A stretch of DNA of 64,000 bases from Cytophagales bacterium. Lineage in GTDB: Bacteria; Bacteroidota; Bacteroidia; Cytophagales; Cyclobacteriaceae. A program made the position numbers and the translations under genes. Below the pieces are notes generated by a model. That model was not told the origin of the DNA. It was given only the letters and a program-made list of their open reading frames with translations, and did no database searches. The stretch covers positions 1-64,000 of the forward strand of contig JAKSDO010000187.1 of the NCBI GenBank assembly GCA_022360055.1, read 5' to 3'. This document shows positions 1 through 11,183 of the stretch, piece after piece; position 1 is the first letter of the stretch; every line of letters begins with the position of its first letter.

Positions 1-27
1 ACCGAAGTAAACTCAATTCCAAAGCAT

Positions 28-55
28 AAAAAAGGCAACTTATCAAGCTGCCTTT
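28..55 (-). terminator. Rho-independent terminator after folE
   Basis: A 7-bp stem (AAAGGCA/TGCCTTT) with an 11-nt loop is followed on the minus strand by a run of six T. It lies about 200 nt beyond the folE stop and would end the PTPS-folE transcript after it has crossed both 90-bp repeats. Seen directly in the sequence; termination is inferred. Confidence 0.7.
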
Positions 56-69
56 AAAATAATATATTG

Positions 70-249
70 ACGAAACCGGTAGGACCGGAGCAAATTCAAG
101 ACACACACGAGCATGATTATATTCCTCTGTGCGTCAGCAACCTTAAAAAATATAAGCGGATGAAACCGGTAGGACCGGAGCAAATTCAGGACACACACGA
201 GCATGATTATATTTCTCGGTGTGTCAGCAATCTTAAAAAATATAAGCGG
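70..249 (+). repeat. Two tandem copies of a 90-bp repeat
   Basis: Positions 70-159 and 160-249 are copies of one 90-bp unit with 6 differences (about 93% identity). A third copy lies at 45602-45691 on the other strand. The unit begins ATGAAACCGGTAGGACCGG, which contains the hairpin CCGGT-AGG-ACCGG, and has a second hairpin between GACACAC and GTGTGTC. The period is a multiple of three, so both strands stay open through the array; the plus frame reads MKPVGPEQIQDTHEHDY and onward. ATGA stands at the junction (160) and directly after the second copy (250). It lies in the 3' untranslated region of folE, antisense to that gene. Function unknown. Confidence 0.95.
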
Positions 250-256
250 ATGAAAA

Positions 257-949
257 CTATTTATTATAAACATAAGTCAGAAACTCTTTTTTAGTTTCAT
301 CCCTTTCGAATTTACCATTATAAAACGAGGTGACCGTACTACTTGAAGTATCTTCGATCCCTCTGGAAGAAACACATAGATGCTCCGCATCAACGATCAC
401 GGCAACATCCTCGGTTTGTAAAAGCGTTTTCAGCTCGTTACCTATTTGCATTGTTAATCGTTCCTGCACCTGAGGCCTTTTGGCATAATACTGAACGATG
501 CGGTTGATTTTAGACAATCCGATGACCATACCGCTGCTGATGTAAGCCACATGAACCTTTCCTATGATGGGCACAAAATGGTGTTCGCAATTAGAATAAA
601 TTGTAATATCTTTTTCGACAAGCATTTGATCGTACCTGTACTTATTGTTAAAGAGCTTAATCTTCGGCTTGTTTTTCGGATTTAAACCCGAAAAAATCTC
701 CTTTACATACATTTTTGCAACTCGCTTAGGAGTTCCGCTCAGACTGTCATCGGAAAGATCGAGCCCGAGAATCTGCATAATTTCTTTAAAATGCTTTTGA
801 ATCAACTCAATTTTTATTTCATCATCCAAATCGAAAGCATCTTCACGAAGAGGGGTTTCATGAGAAGTACCAATGTGTTCATCTCCAATTTCATCAACCG
901 AAAGCCCATTAATTGGACGGGAATTCCACAAAGTTTCGTTCTGTTTCAT
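257..949 (-). CDS. folE: GTP cyclohydrolase I
   Basis: Converts GTP to 7,8-dihydroneopterin triphosphate, the first step towards folate, biopterin or queuosine. The 230-residue protein has the family zinc site: Cys121 and His124 in SNCEHHFVP, and Cys192 in EHLCVSSRG. The RPQVQERLT segment is also diagnostic. The N-terminal 45 residues are a variable acidic extension. The ATG at 949 lies 41 bp inside the upstream PTPS gene; a TTG at 931 is the only nearby alternative. The pair forms an operon ending at the hairpin at 28-55. Identification is firm; which pterin end product is made is inferred from the partner gene. Confidence 0.96.
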   Translation of the reverse strand: MKQNETLWNSRPINGLSVDEIGDEHIGTSHETPLREDAFDLDDEIKIELIQKHFKEIMQILGLDLSDDSLSGTPKRVAKMYVKEIFSGLNPKNKPKIKLFNNKYRYDQMLVEKDITIYSNCEHHFVPIIGKVHVAYISSGMVIGLSKINRIVQYYAKRPQVQERLTMQIGNELKTLLQTEDVAVIVDAEHLCVSSRGIEDTSSSTVTSFYNGKFERDETKKEFLTYVYNK

Positions 950-1319
950 AAAGAATTACTTTTATATCTAATTGTTCACTAATTTTTTCTCTTAGAATTC
1001 TCCAGATCACTACCACAATGTTTTCAGCCGTAGGAATCAAGTTTTCAAATTCTTTCGTATCTAAATTCAAGTTTTTGTGATCAAACCTCGACAATACGTG
1101 CTTTTTAATAATGTCACTCAAAATCTTCATATCGATGACGTAGCCCGTTTGCGCATCCGGTTCTCCGGTTACTTTGACCACAAGCTCATAATTATGACCA
1201 TGAAAGTTTGGATTGTTGCATAATCCGAAAACCGTCTTATTCTTTTCTTCCGACCAATTTGAATTGTGCAAACGATGTGCCGCATTAAAATGTTCTTTTC
1301 TGCAAACTGTAACTTTCAT
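909..1319 (-). CDS. 6-pyruvoyl-tetrahydropterin synthase family protein
   Basis: Acts on the FolE product, dihydroneopterin triphosphate. Zinc ligands are His15 (FNAAHRL), His40 and His42 (FHGHNY); the catalytic Cys34 is five residues before HGH (CNNPNFHGH). In the family, this CX5HGH spacing is typical of true PTPS enzymes of biopterin synthesis, whereas QueD has CX3HGH. The GYVIDMKILSDIIK motif follows. At 136 residues the length is normal. It is first in an operon with folE, overlapping it by 41 bp. A tetrahydrobiopterin role is inferred; a QueD role cannot be excluded because no queC or queE is in view. Confidence 0.9.
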   Translation of the reverse strand: MKVTVCRKEHFNAAHRLHNSNWSEEKNKTVFGLCNNPNFHGHNYELVVKVTGEPDAQTGYVIDMKILSDIIKKHVLSRFDHKNLNLDTKEFENLIPTAENIVVVIWRILREKISEQLDIKVILYETERNFVEFPSN

Positions 1320-1485
1320 ACGGTCTATAAAACAGCTTTTAAATTCTTTTGTTTAGAATTCAAAAAAATTAGCAATCAAAATCAGTTCCTGTTCTATAAC
1401 TTGAGAAAAAAATACATCTCCAGGTTTCTACAGGAGGGCAAAGGTAGCTATTTTTTAAGTTATTGCTTATTTACAAGCCATTTAA

Positions 1486-1577
1486 TCACCCACTCATTCC
1501 CCCATTCACTCATTCACTCATTGAACCATTCAACCATTAATTCATTCAATCATTAATTCAATCATTCACCCATTCAA
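1486..1577. repeat. Degenerate CATT-type minisatellite
   Basis: About 90 bp built from variants of CATTCAAT, CATTCACT and CATTAATT follows the comEC stop codon and touches its last codons. The 4-bp phase (CATT every 8 to 12 bases) is clear. It is a low-complexity array without an open protein of interest. The rest of the 1320-1573 gap is A/T-rich and holds the upstream region of the PTPS gene. Confidence 0.75.
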
Positions 1578-3652
1578 ATATCCACCCTTAATGCTCCTTT
1601 CAAGGAAACCGGATAAACCTGAAGATCCTTAGCGACCTTATCCAGAATTGAGTCGGCATGCAAAGGATCTATCGTAGAGTCCAGGATCAGGTTCTTCACC
1701 TTAAAATGACTCAGCAGCCGATCAAGATCATCCGCTGCATCCCTGCCGAGAACGAGAAAGTCTATTTGTAATCCGACGGAATGTCTTGAGATGGCGCCAA
1801 ATTCCTCAAAAAAAAGAATTGAAGTATCCCGGTGAAAAATAAACTGATTTTTACCAACATTTTTTGCATAACTCAATTTTCGAATTGGTCGGACTTCCGA
1901 GATCAGATGATGGTTTCTATTCGGCCACAGATTATAAAATACTTGCGAGTTCGAGGTCCCTGAAGAAATATTATTCGAAAAACACGTTTTGCCGACAAAC
2001 ACATCATAGTAGGCCTTGTTCTTAATGTCATAAAAAATGATACACACCTGCCCCGACCGGATATGGTGATCCGCAAATATAAAGCAGGTAACCGCCGTCA
2101 ATAAAATTGCGAAACATCTGAACAAATACAATTTCGCGGTCTCTATAAAACCCGCAAGTATTGCGAGGCTAAATATTAACATTAATGCAACCGGATATTT
2201 GATATGTATATCTTCAATCAGGGTAAATTCAAAATTGCTAACGAAAGCCAGGATCTTATTGTAATAAGAAATCCAAACTTCAAGTATTTTACCGATGATC
2301 TCCGGAATGATACCTAAATGAGATGTAACCAAAAGAAGGAGGCTTCCGCAAATCACAAAAGCAGCCGTAGGAATTGCCAGGAAATTTGTAATTAATGACA
2401 AGGTTGGGAACTGGTGGAAATAGTAAATCGTAATTGGGAAAGTCGCTAATTGAGCCGACATAGAAAGAACGAAAATCCTCCAAAAGAAATTGATAATAGG
2501 GTTTTTAACATCCCACAATCTGTAAATCCGATCATACAAAAAGACAATACCAAAGACGGCTGCGTAGGATAGCTGAAAAGAAACCGAGTAAAGCAGATTT
2601 GGATTTATACATAAAATGCAAAAGGCCGAGACCAGAATAGAATTGTAGATATTGCTTTTTCTGGAAGATAAATCCGCAATTAAAATAATTGTGATCATCC
2701 ATGATGCCCGCTGGACAGATGGTGATAACCCGGTGATCAAAGCAAAAGACCAGATGGAAAATGAAATAATTCCAAAGTAAATCCATTTTGATTTGCGGTT
2801 TCTCAAAAACCTGAAAATCCTGCTAAAAATCAATAATATAATTCCGACATGAAGCCCTGAGACCGCAAGAATATGAGATGTCCCTGTGGCGTTGTAGACA
2901 AATTCCATTTCGGTGGATATCTCATCCCTTCTTCCCAAGACCATGGCTTTGACCATATCCAGCTCCGAAGGTGAATGGATATAAGTAGAAAGTATTTTTT
3001 CAAAATGGTTTCCTGCAACTATACTCAAATATTTAACGGAATACCCGTGATCGTTTTCAATGAGAATACATTGATTGGCACGGACATATCCCCGTAAATA
3101 AAATCCCCGCTTTTGCATGTATTCACCGTAGTCAAATGCGTGCGGGTTTGTTTGTTGATCATTAAATTTTAAGGTCCCTTTTATGAGCAGCCGATCGCCA
3201 TACTCATAATTATCATTCTGTGAGCCCGAGAAATACAAAATTGCCTTTTCCTTTGTCGCATACCATTTGTCGGCATGCTTAATGTTACAAATGCGCGCTT
3301 CATACCTGACCGTTTTGGAGGTATAAACCGCCCGCGAGTCAATCTGAGCAATATAGAAATTTGAAACAGCCAGGTCCTTTGGGCAAAGGGTGGGTTTCTT
3401 TAGATTACGGTTAAATTGAGAATTGACATATCCAAAAATCAAGAAACCGAGTAAGCCAATCACACCGACCGCATTTCTTTTAACCGGCTTGTTTAATCGA
3501 TTTAAATAAAAAAAACAGAAGATCAAAAATATCAAACATAATAACAACAACAATATACATAAATTGCCGGAGCATTTAACCAGATTGTTTATCAATATCC
3601 CTAAGATAAATGCGGCGGTAATTCTAAGAAACGGATATCTGACCCAACGCAT
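1574..3652 (-). CDS. comEC: ComEC/Rec2-family DNA uptake channel
   Basis: An inner-membrane protein of 692 residues. Residues 1-80 hold two to three membrane segments. A DUF4131-like extracellular domain follows to about 200 (NPHAFDYGEYMQKRGFYLRGY). The Competence domain runs from about 220 to 490, with SGLHVGIIL near its start and many membrane spans. The last 190 residues occupy the place of the metallo-beta-lactamase domain but I find no HxHxDH motif. In transformable bacteria ComEC carries single-stranded DNA into the cytoplasm. It is a single gene, and no other competence gene is nearby. ATG start at 3652. Confidence 0.9.
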   Translation of the reverse strand: MRWVRYPFLRITAAFILGILINNLVKCSGNLCILLLLLCLIFLIFCFFYLNRLNKPVKRNAVGVIGLLGFLIFGYVNSQFNRNLKKPTLCPKDLAVSNFYIAQIDSRAVYTSKTVRYEARICNIKHADKWYATKEKAILYFSGSQNDNYEYGDRLLIKGTLKFNDQQTNPHAFDYGEYMQKRGFYLRGYVRANQCILIENDHGYSVKYLSIVAGNHFEKILSTYIHSPSELDMVKAMVLGRRDEISTEMEFVYNATGTSHILAVSGLHVGIILLIFSRIFRFLRNRKSKWIYFGIISFSIWSFALITGLSPSVQRASWMITIILIADLSSRKSNIYNSILVSAFCILCINPNLLYSVSFQLSYAAVFGIVFLYDRIYRLWDVKNPIINFFWRIFVLSMSAQLATFPITIYYFHQFPTLSLITNFLAIPTAAFVICGSLLLLVTSHLGIIPEIIGKILEVWISYYNKILAFVSNFEFTLIEDIHIKYPVALMLIFSLAILAGFIETAKLYLFRCFAILLTAVTCFIFADHHIRSGQVCIIFYDIKNKAYYDVFVGKTCFSNNISSGTSNSQVFYNLWPNRNHHLISEVRPIRKLSYAKNVGKNQFIFHRDTSILFFEEFGAISRHSVGLQIDFLVLGRDAADDLDRLLSHFKVKNLILDSTIDPLHADSILDKVAKDLQVYPVSLKGALRVDI

Positions 3653-3901
3653 TCTTCTTGGTTACTTTATACAAAATATTAGAATAAAACAAAAAAGATT
3701 AAAATTGGACTATTCTTCTAGAAATTTGGATTGATTTCAAACCAATAGAATTTCCTTATCACAAAATATAAAAACTTCAATATTTAATAGTGAATTTTCA
3801 TAGATATTGGAAATTTTATTTGAAATTTTATTAAAAGAACTCATTTATGTTTTATCTTTTGGCTCTTATTTTTAGGGTCGAAATATTTTTACAGATCATA
3901 T

Positions 3902-6559
<2,658 letters not shown>

Positions 6560-6995
6560 TGGCGATCTGATCATCTTATAATGATCAATAGCGCACTCCT
6601 GGAATATCCCTCCTGTTTTTTCAAACCCAAATTTGCCGTACAATCTCATAGCAGACACCTGTGCGTGTAGATACATCGTTTTTCCGGCAGAGGCCGGATC
6701 GTCTTGAATATCTTTCAGCACGGCCCCGACCAAGGCACTCCCCACTCCCATGCCACGGTATTCCTCAAGGACTGCAAATCGTTCAAGTTTTACTCCGTGC
6801 TCGGTAAATCGCCACCGAGCTGCGCCACATGGTACATCGTCAACAAAAGCGAGAAAGTGTCGGGATTCGCTTTCGAAGGAATCAATTTCCTCATCTACAG
6901 GCACATTTTGACCGAGAACAAATACCTCATACCTGATTTTTTTTGCAGTTTCTACGTCACGATCCGAATGGATTTTACGAGCCTTTACCGATGGA

Positions 6996-7943
6996 TTACC
7001 AGTTTTTTGCTGCAGCTTTTCCATAAGCTTTGATAATATCCTTCACAATTTGATGCCGCACAACATCTCTTTGGTCAAGCTCTACAAATCCAATCCCCTT
7101 TGTTTTGTGGAGCACATCCATTGCATCATCCAATCCTGATTTTTGATTTGGTTTTAAATCAATTTGGGTGCGGTCTCCATTGATGATCAGCTTCGAATTT
7201 TGTCCAAGTCTGGTCAAGAACATCTTAATCTGCATAGGAGTTGTATTTTGTGCTTCATCAAGCAATATAAAGGCATTGCTCAAAGTACGCCCGCGCATAT
7301 AGGCTAATGGAGCTATCTCAATAACTCTATTCTCCCGGTAATATTTAAGCTTTTCACTCGGGATCATGTCATCAAGAGCATCGTAGACCGGTCTCAGATA
7401 CGGGTCGATTTTCTCCTGCAGATCTCCCGGAAGAAATCCCAGGTTCTCTCCTGCTTCGACGGCTGGTCGTGTAATAATTATTCGCTTGATTTCCTTATTT
7501 TTCAAGGCTCTCACAGCCAGCGCCACCGCAACATAGGTTTTCCCGGTTCCCGCAGGGCCTACCGCAAAAACGATATCATTGGCTTTTACGGCATCGATAA
7601 ACTTCTTTTGATTGGGGGTTTTAGGCTTTATTGCCGCTCCCTTTGTTCCGTAAATCAGCACATCTTCCATACGCATTTCCACGGCCACGTTTCCCTGCTC
7701 AATATAGGTCTTTACATTGTTATTCGTGACCTTGCCAAATTTATGATAGTGGTTAACCAAAGAATTGAAAAGCTCATTTACACGAAGTATTTCGGAACCA
7801 GAGCCCTGAATTCGAATTTCGTTACCACGTGAAATTATTTTTGTTTTAGGGAATGAAGTTGCTACTTCCTTGATATTGCTATTATCTACACCCAGAAAAT
7901 CGACCAGCGAGATATTTTCTAAAGTTATAATCTTTTCTACCAA
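6996..7943 (-). CDS. PhoH-family P-loop ATPase
   Basis: A 315-residue cytoplasmic ATPase. Walker A is GPAGTGKTY (129-137) and Walker B is FILLDEAQN (about 229-237). An N-terminal single-stranded nucleic-acid binding region (residues 5-75) precedes the ATPase core. PhoH proteins are linked to RNA metabolism and phosphate stress, but their exact reaction is poorly known. The only usable start is TTG at 7943, as in-frame stops lie just upstream. It is followed by the overlapping GNAT gene and is divergent from the SAM hydrolase gene. Confidence 0.92.
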   Translation of the reverse strand: MVEKIITLENISLVDFLGVDNSNIKEVATSFPKTKIISRGNEIRIQGSGSEILRVNELFNSLVNHYHKFGKVTNNNVKTYIEQGNVAVEMRMEDVLIYGTKGAAIKPKTPNQKKFIDAVKANDIVFAVGPAGTGKTYVAVALAVRALKNKEIKRIIITRPAVEAGENLGFLPGDLQEKIDPYLRPVYDALDDMIPSEKLKYYRENRVIEIAPLAYMRGRTLSNAFILLDEAQNTTPMQIKMFLTRLGQNSKLIINGDRTQIDLKPNQKSGLDDAMDVLHKTKGIGFVELDQRDVVRHQIVKDIIKAYGKAAAKNW

Positions 7944-7993
7944 ATGGATTATTAATTAGTTAGTTACCTTATCGTTTATGGTTAAAAAATATT

Positions 7994-8001
7994 TACTTTT
8001 G
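7994..8001 (+). promoter_or_regulatory. -7 element of the SAM hydrolase promoter
   Basis: TACTTTTG matches the Bacteroidota -7 consensus TAnnTTTG and lies 35 nt before the ATG at 8037. A TTTA at 7975 is a weak -33 candidate. Seen in the sequence; use as a promoter is inferred. Confidence 0.5.
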
Positions 8002-8036
8002 CGACAACAATATTAAGCAATTATTCTCTTCTGTCT

Positions 8037-8819
8037 ATGGCAATTATAACTTTTATGTCTGATTCCGGAATGAGCGATCATTATGTTTCAGCCGTAAAAG
8101 CAAAAATACTTTCCGTAAATCCGGGACTGAGAATTTTTGATATCACACACCATATAGAACCGTTCAATATTGCTCATGCAGCTTTCATTCTAAAGTCGGT
8201 TTACAATGATTTTCCAAAAGGCACGGTACATTTGATTGCCGTAAATTCTCATGGCGAAAGAACCAACAGATATTTGGCTTCAAAAATAGAAGATCACTTC
8301 TTTCTTGGGGCAGATAACGGTATTTTCAGCCTGATCTGTGAGAAAGAACCGGCTATGATTGCAGAATTATTCCGAAACGATGATTCTCATTCGAGTTTCC
8401 CTGAAAAAAACATACTTGCCAAAGCTGCCGCCATGTTGGCGAGCGGTTCGGGGATGAATGATATCGGCGCTTACACAAATGAGTATCTCAGAAAAATCGA
8501 CCGCAAATTCAGAGCGACAAAAAAACAGATTTCCGGAAATGTGATACGGGTCGACCATTTTGGAAACCTAATTACCAATATCGAAGAAGAAGTATTCAGA
8601 ATTTTGAGGAAAGACCGAAAGTTTGTCATTCAATTTGGAAGGGAGAAAGTAAATATGATAAATAATTCATATAATGAAACAGACGATGGAGATTGTTTCG
8701 TGCTGTTCAATGATCTGGGACTTCTTGAGATAGGAATAAACAAAGGAAATGCTTCCAGGTTGCTGGGGTTGAAATATGACAGCCCGGTAAATATTATTTT
8801 CGATGATACTGACGTATGA
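8037..8819 (+). CDS. SAM hydrolase (adenosine-forming), DUF62 family
   Basis: The family splits S-adenosylmethionine with hydroxide into adenosine and methionine. The 260-residue protein starts with the family signature ITFMSDSGMSDHYVSAVK, in which the first Asp contacts substrate. It continues with GADNGIFSLI (about residues 91-100) and IRVDHFGNLITNI (about 167-179). The C-terminal part is the small beta-barrel. The fluorinase/chlorinase relatives have an extra loop that I do not see. It is probably a single gene; the sulfatase begins 36 bp after its stop and may be co-transcribed. Confidence 0.9.
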   Translation: MAIITFMSDSGMSDHYVSAVKAKILSVNPGLRIFDITHHIEPFNIAHAAFILKSVYNDFPKGTVHLIAVNSHGERTNRYLASKIEDHFFLGADNGIFSLICEKEPAMIAELFRNDDSHSSFPEKNILAKAAAMLASGSGMNDIGAYTNEYLRKIDRKFRATKKQISGNVIRVDHFGNLITNIEEEVFRILRKDRKFVIQFGREKVNMINNSYNETDDGDCFVLFNDLGLLEIGINKGNASRLLGLKYDSPVNIIFDDTDV

Positions 8820-8855
8820 TCTGTTTCGATTTTTGCATTTAAAATTCACGGGCTA

Positions 8856-10199
8856 ATGAAAGGTATAGCGCTTCTGATTCTTAATTTGTTGTATTTCTTG
8901 TCCAGTTCATTTGCCCGGACAGAAAACCCGGAAAGACCTAATGTACTGCTCATTCTCACAGATGACCAGGGCTACTATGATGTAGCAGCATGTGGAGCTG
9001 AAGACATGCTAACACCCAATATGGACCTGCTATTTCGAGAGGGCATGAAATTTAATTATTTCTATGCAAACTCACCTGTCTGCTCCCCAACCCGGGCATC
9101 GCTTATTACAGGGCTATATCCTGACAAAGCAGGTGTGCCAGGGGTCATCAGAACACATGCCAGCAATAGTTGGGGATATTTAAATCCGGAAGCAAAAACC
9201 ATTGCCGACAAATTCAAAGAAGGAGGATATGAGACGGCAATTATAGGTAAATGGCACCTCGGCCTGGAAAAGCCAAATATCCCCACTCAAAGAGGATTTG
9301 ACTTTTTCAAAGGATACCTCGGAGACATGATGGATGATTACTGGACACACCGCAGACACGATATCAATTATATGCGCGAGAATGAAACCGAAATAGACCC
9401 GGAAGGTCATGCTACTGATCTATTTAGCCAATGGGCGGTTGATTATATAAATTCTAAAAAGAATGGCAGTCGGCCATTCTTTCTTTACCTTGCATACAAT
9501 GCCCCTCATTTTCCGGTACAGCCTCCGGAAGATTGGTTAAAAAAAGTTCAGGACAGAGATCCGAATCTCAGCGAAAAAAGGGCCAGACTGGTCGCCTTTA
9601 TTGAACATTTGGACTACGGTATTGGCCAAGTAATTTCCGCTTTGAAGGAGAATGGTCTATATGATCATACCCTGATCGTATTTACAAGCGACAACGGTGG
9701 TTTGTTGAGAGATGAAGCCAATAACGGGCCGCTGAGAGATGGGAAGCAAAGCGTCTACGAGGGGGGATTAAGGGTGCCGACATCCATCGTCTGGAAGAAA
9801 CATATTGCAGCAGGATCGGTCACGGACTATAAGGCAGCAACCATGGACCTGTATCCGACTTTATTGGAAGCGGCCGATATAGATGTTACCCATAATATAG
9901 ATGGTAAAAGCTTGATGAGTGTGCTGCATGGAGAAGAAATGGATGATTCGGAAAGATTGCTCTATTTTACCAGGAGGGAAGGTGGAGCACGTTATGGGGG
10001 ATTAACCATCCAGGCTGTGATACTCGACGAATGGAAGCTTTTACAAAACAGCCCTTTCAAGTCGCAGGAATTGTATAACCTGAATGAAGATCCATACGAG
10101 ACCATCAATCTTATCGAAAGTGAGCCCGAGCAGTTCAGATTGCTAAATTCACTTATGATGAAGCAACTACAGGAGGGAGGAAAAATTCCCTGGCAATGA
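8856..10199 (+). CDS. Secreted sulfatase (arylsulfatase family)
   Basis: Hydrolyses sulfate esters, probably on polysaccharides. A signal peptide (residues 1-20, LLILNLLYFLSSSFA) is followed by the metal site NVLLILTDDQG and the activation motif C-S-P-T-R at Cys76, which needs conversion to formylglycine. GKWHLG and SDNGG are the other family motifs. At 447 residues it is a complete single-domain enzyme. The exact subfamily cannot be set. It lies 36 bp after the SAM hydrolase gene. No sulfatase-maturing enzyme is in the window. A separate sulfatase relic lies at about 25000-25166. Confidence 0.94.
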   Translation: MKGIALLILNLLYFLSSSFARTENPERPNVLLILTDDQGYYDVAACGAEDMLTPNMDLLFREGMKFNYFYANSPVCSPTRASLITGLYPDKAGVPGVIRTHASNSWGYLNPEAKTIADKFKEGGYETAIIGKWHLGLEKPNIPTQRGFDFFKGYLGDMMDDYWTHRRHDINYMRENETEIDPEGHATDLFSQWAVDYINSKKNGSRPFFLYLAYNAPHFPVQPPEDWLKKVQDRDPNLSEKRARLVAFIEHLDYGIGQVISALKENGLYDHTLIVFTSDNGGLLRDEANNGPLRDGKQSVYEGGLRVPTSIVWKKHIAAGSVTDYKAATMDLYPTLLEAADIDVTHNIDGKSLMSVLHGEEMDDSERLLYFTRREGGARYGGLTIQAVILDEWKLLQNSPFKSQELYNLNEDPYETINLIESEPEQFRLLNSLMMKQLQEGGKIPWQ

Positions 10200-10440
10200 A
10201 ATCCGGGGACCATTCGAACAAATGATGAATCCGTTTGTTGAAATTATAATACGATTCAAATCTTTATCCGAAATTTTATCCTATCTTGGTGATTCGCTTT
10301 TAAAGAATACAGCTGCCCGATAGGTATTTTTTCATAGTTTAGTAAATAGTATTCAAAAGTTTTAGCGGAATCATAAGCATTTATCACCGGATTTAATGAT
10401 AGGTAAATCTATAATCAGTTGTTATCTGCCTTTTAGGACC

Positions 10441-11172
10441 ATGCGTACAAGTATCGCCTTTCTGCTGGTTATCAATTGCTACAATTTTGTTAGCGCCCAG
10501 CGACCAGCCAAATATCAAAACGACAGTTCGGAAGATGCCTTCGACCATGCCATTGCAATGTACGATAGAAATTTGAGCAGAAATTCTTCAATTTTTACCG
10601 GAAGAGGCTACTTCGATCCTCACAACGGGGTAAAGGGTCATCAGTTTTTTATCGAAGACTATTGGGAGTTTGGAAATGTTACCTACGACAGCAATACGTA
10701 TGATAGCATACCCCTGAAGTATGATATTTACGAAGATTTACTGCTCATAGAAAATTTCAATTCCGATGGTTTTCTTTCGCCTATAAAACTATACAGTAAA
10801 AATGTTCGGGAATTTAACTTGCACGGATATCATTTTATTTGGTTAAACAGAGATTCCATATCCGGTCTCAGAGAAGGATTTTATAACCTCATGTATCATT
10901 CAAATAAAATCCAGGTCCTGGTAAAAAGAAGAAAAGAAATCATCAGCTCAAATGAAATGAATTCCGTACGGAATCAGTTTTCGCAAAGGGATAAATACTA
11001 TATAAAGAAGAATGGCCGGTATCACAAGGTCAGAAAAAAGAAGACGGTCCTTAAAGTCCTGGTCGATCGCAAAAAAGAATTAAAACGCTTTATCAGAGAA
11101 AACCATTTCTTATTCAAAACAAATCCGGACGTACAATTGGTCGAGGTGGTAAAACACTATGATTCGCTTTAA
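10441..11172 (+). CDS. Secreted protein of unknown function, first gene of TonB/DUF4249 locus
   Basis: 243 residues from the ATG at 10441, chosen because it gives a proper signal peptide (MRTSIAFLLVINCYNFVSA, cut before Q). An ATG at 10396 would add 15 residues in front. No catalytic motif is visible. The C-terminal third is strongly basic (KKNGRYHKVRKKKTVLKVL), then ends with a helix-rich LVEVVKHYDSL. It lies 11 bp before the TonB receptor and is probably translated with it. I do not recognise a named family. Confidence 0.8.
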   Translation: MRTSIAFLLVINCYNFVSAQRPAKYQNDSSEDAFDHAIAMYDRNLSRNSSIFTGRGYFDPHNGVKGHQFFIEDYWEFGNVTYDSNTYDSIPLKYDIYEDLLLIENFNSDGFLSPIKLYSKNVREFNLHGYHFIWLNRDSISGLREGFYNLMYHSNKIQVLVKRRKEIISSNEMNSVRNQFSQRDKYYIKKNGRYHKVRKKKTVLKVLVDRKKELKRFIRENHFLFKTNPDVQLVEVVKHYDSL

Positions 11173-11183
11173 ACACCAACCTG

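Noticed and set aside
70-249. Tandem repeat considered as a CRISPR array
   Set aside because: Units are directly abutting 90-mers with no spacers, and no cas gene is present.
67-294. Plus-strand peptide across the tandem repeat, and the matching minus frame
   Set aside because: Both strands are open only because 90 is a multiple of three; starts are poor and the third copy has an in-frame stop.
1266-1556. Plus-strand frame of 96 codons
   Set aside because: It overlaps the PTPS gene and a low-complexity repeat; no protein features.
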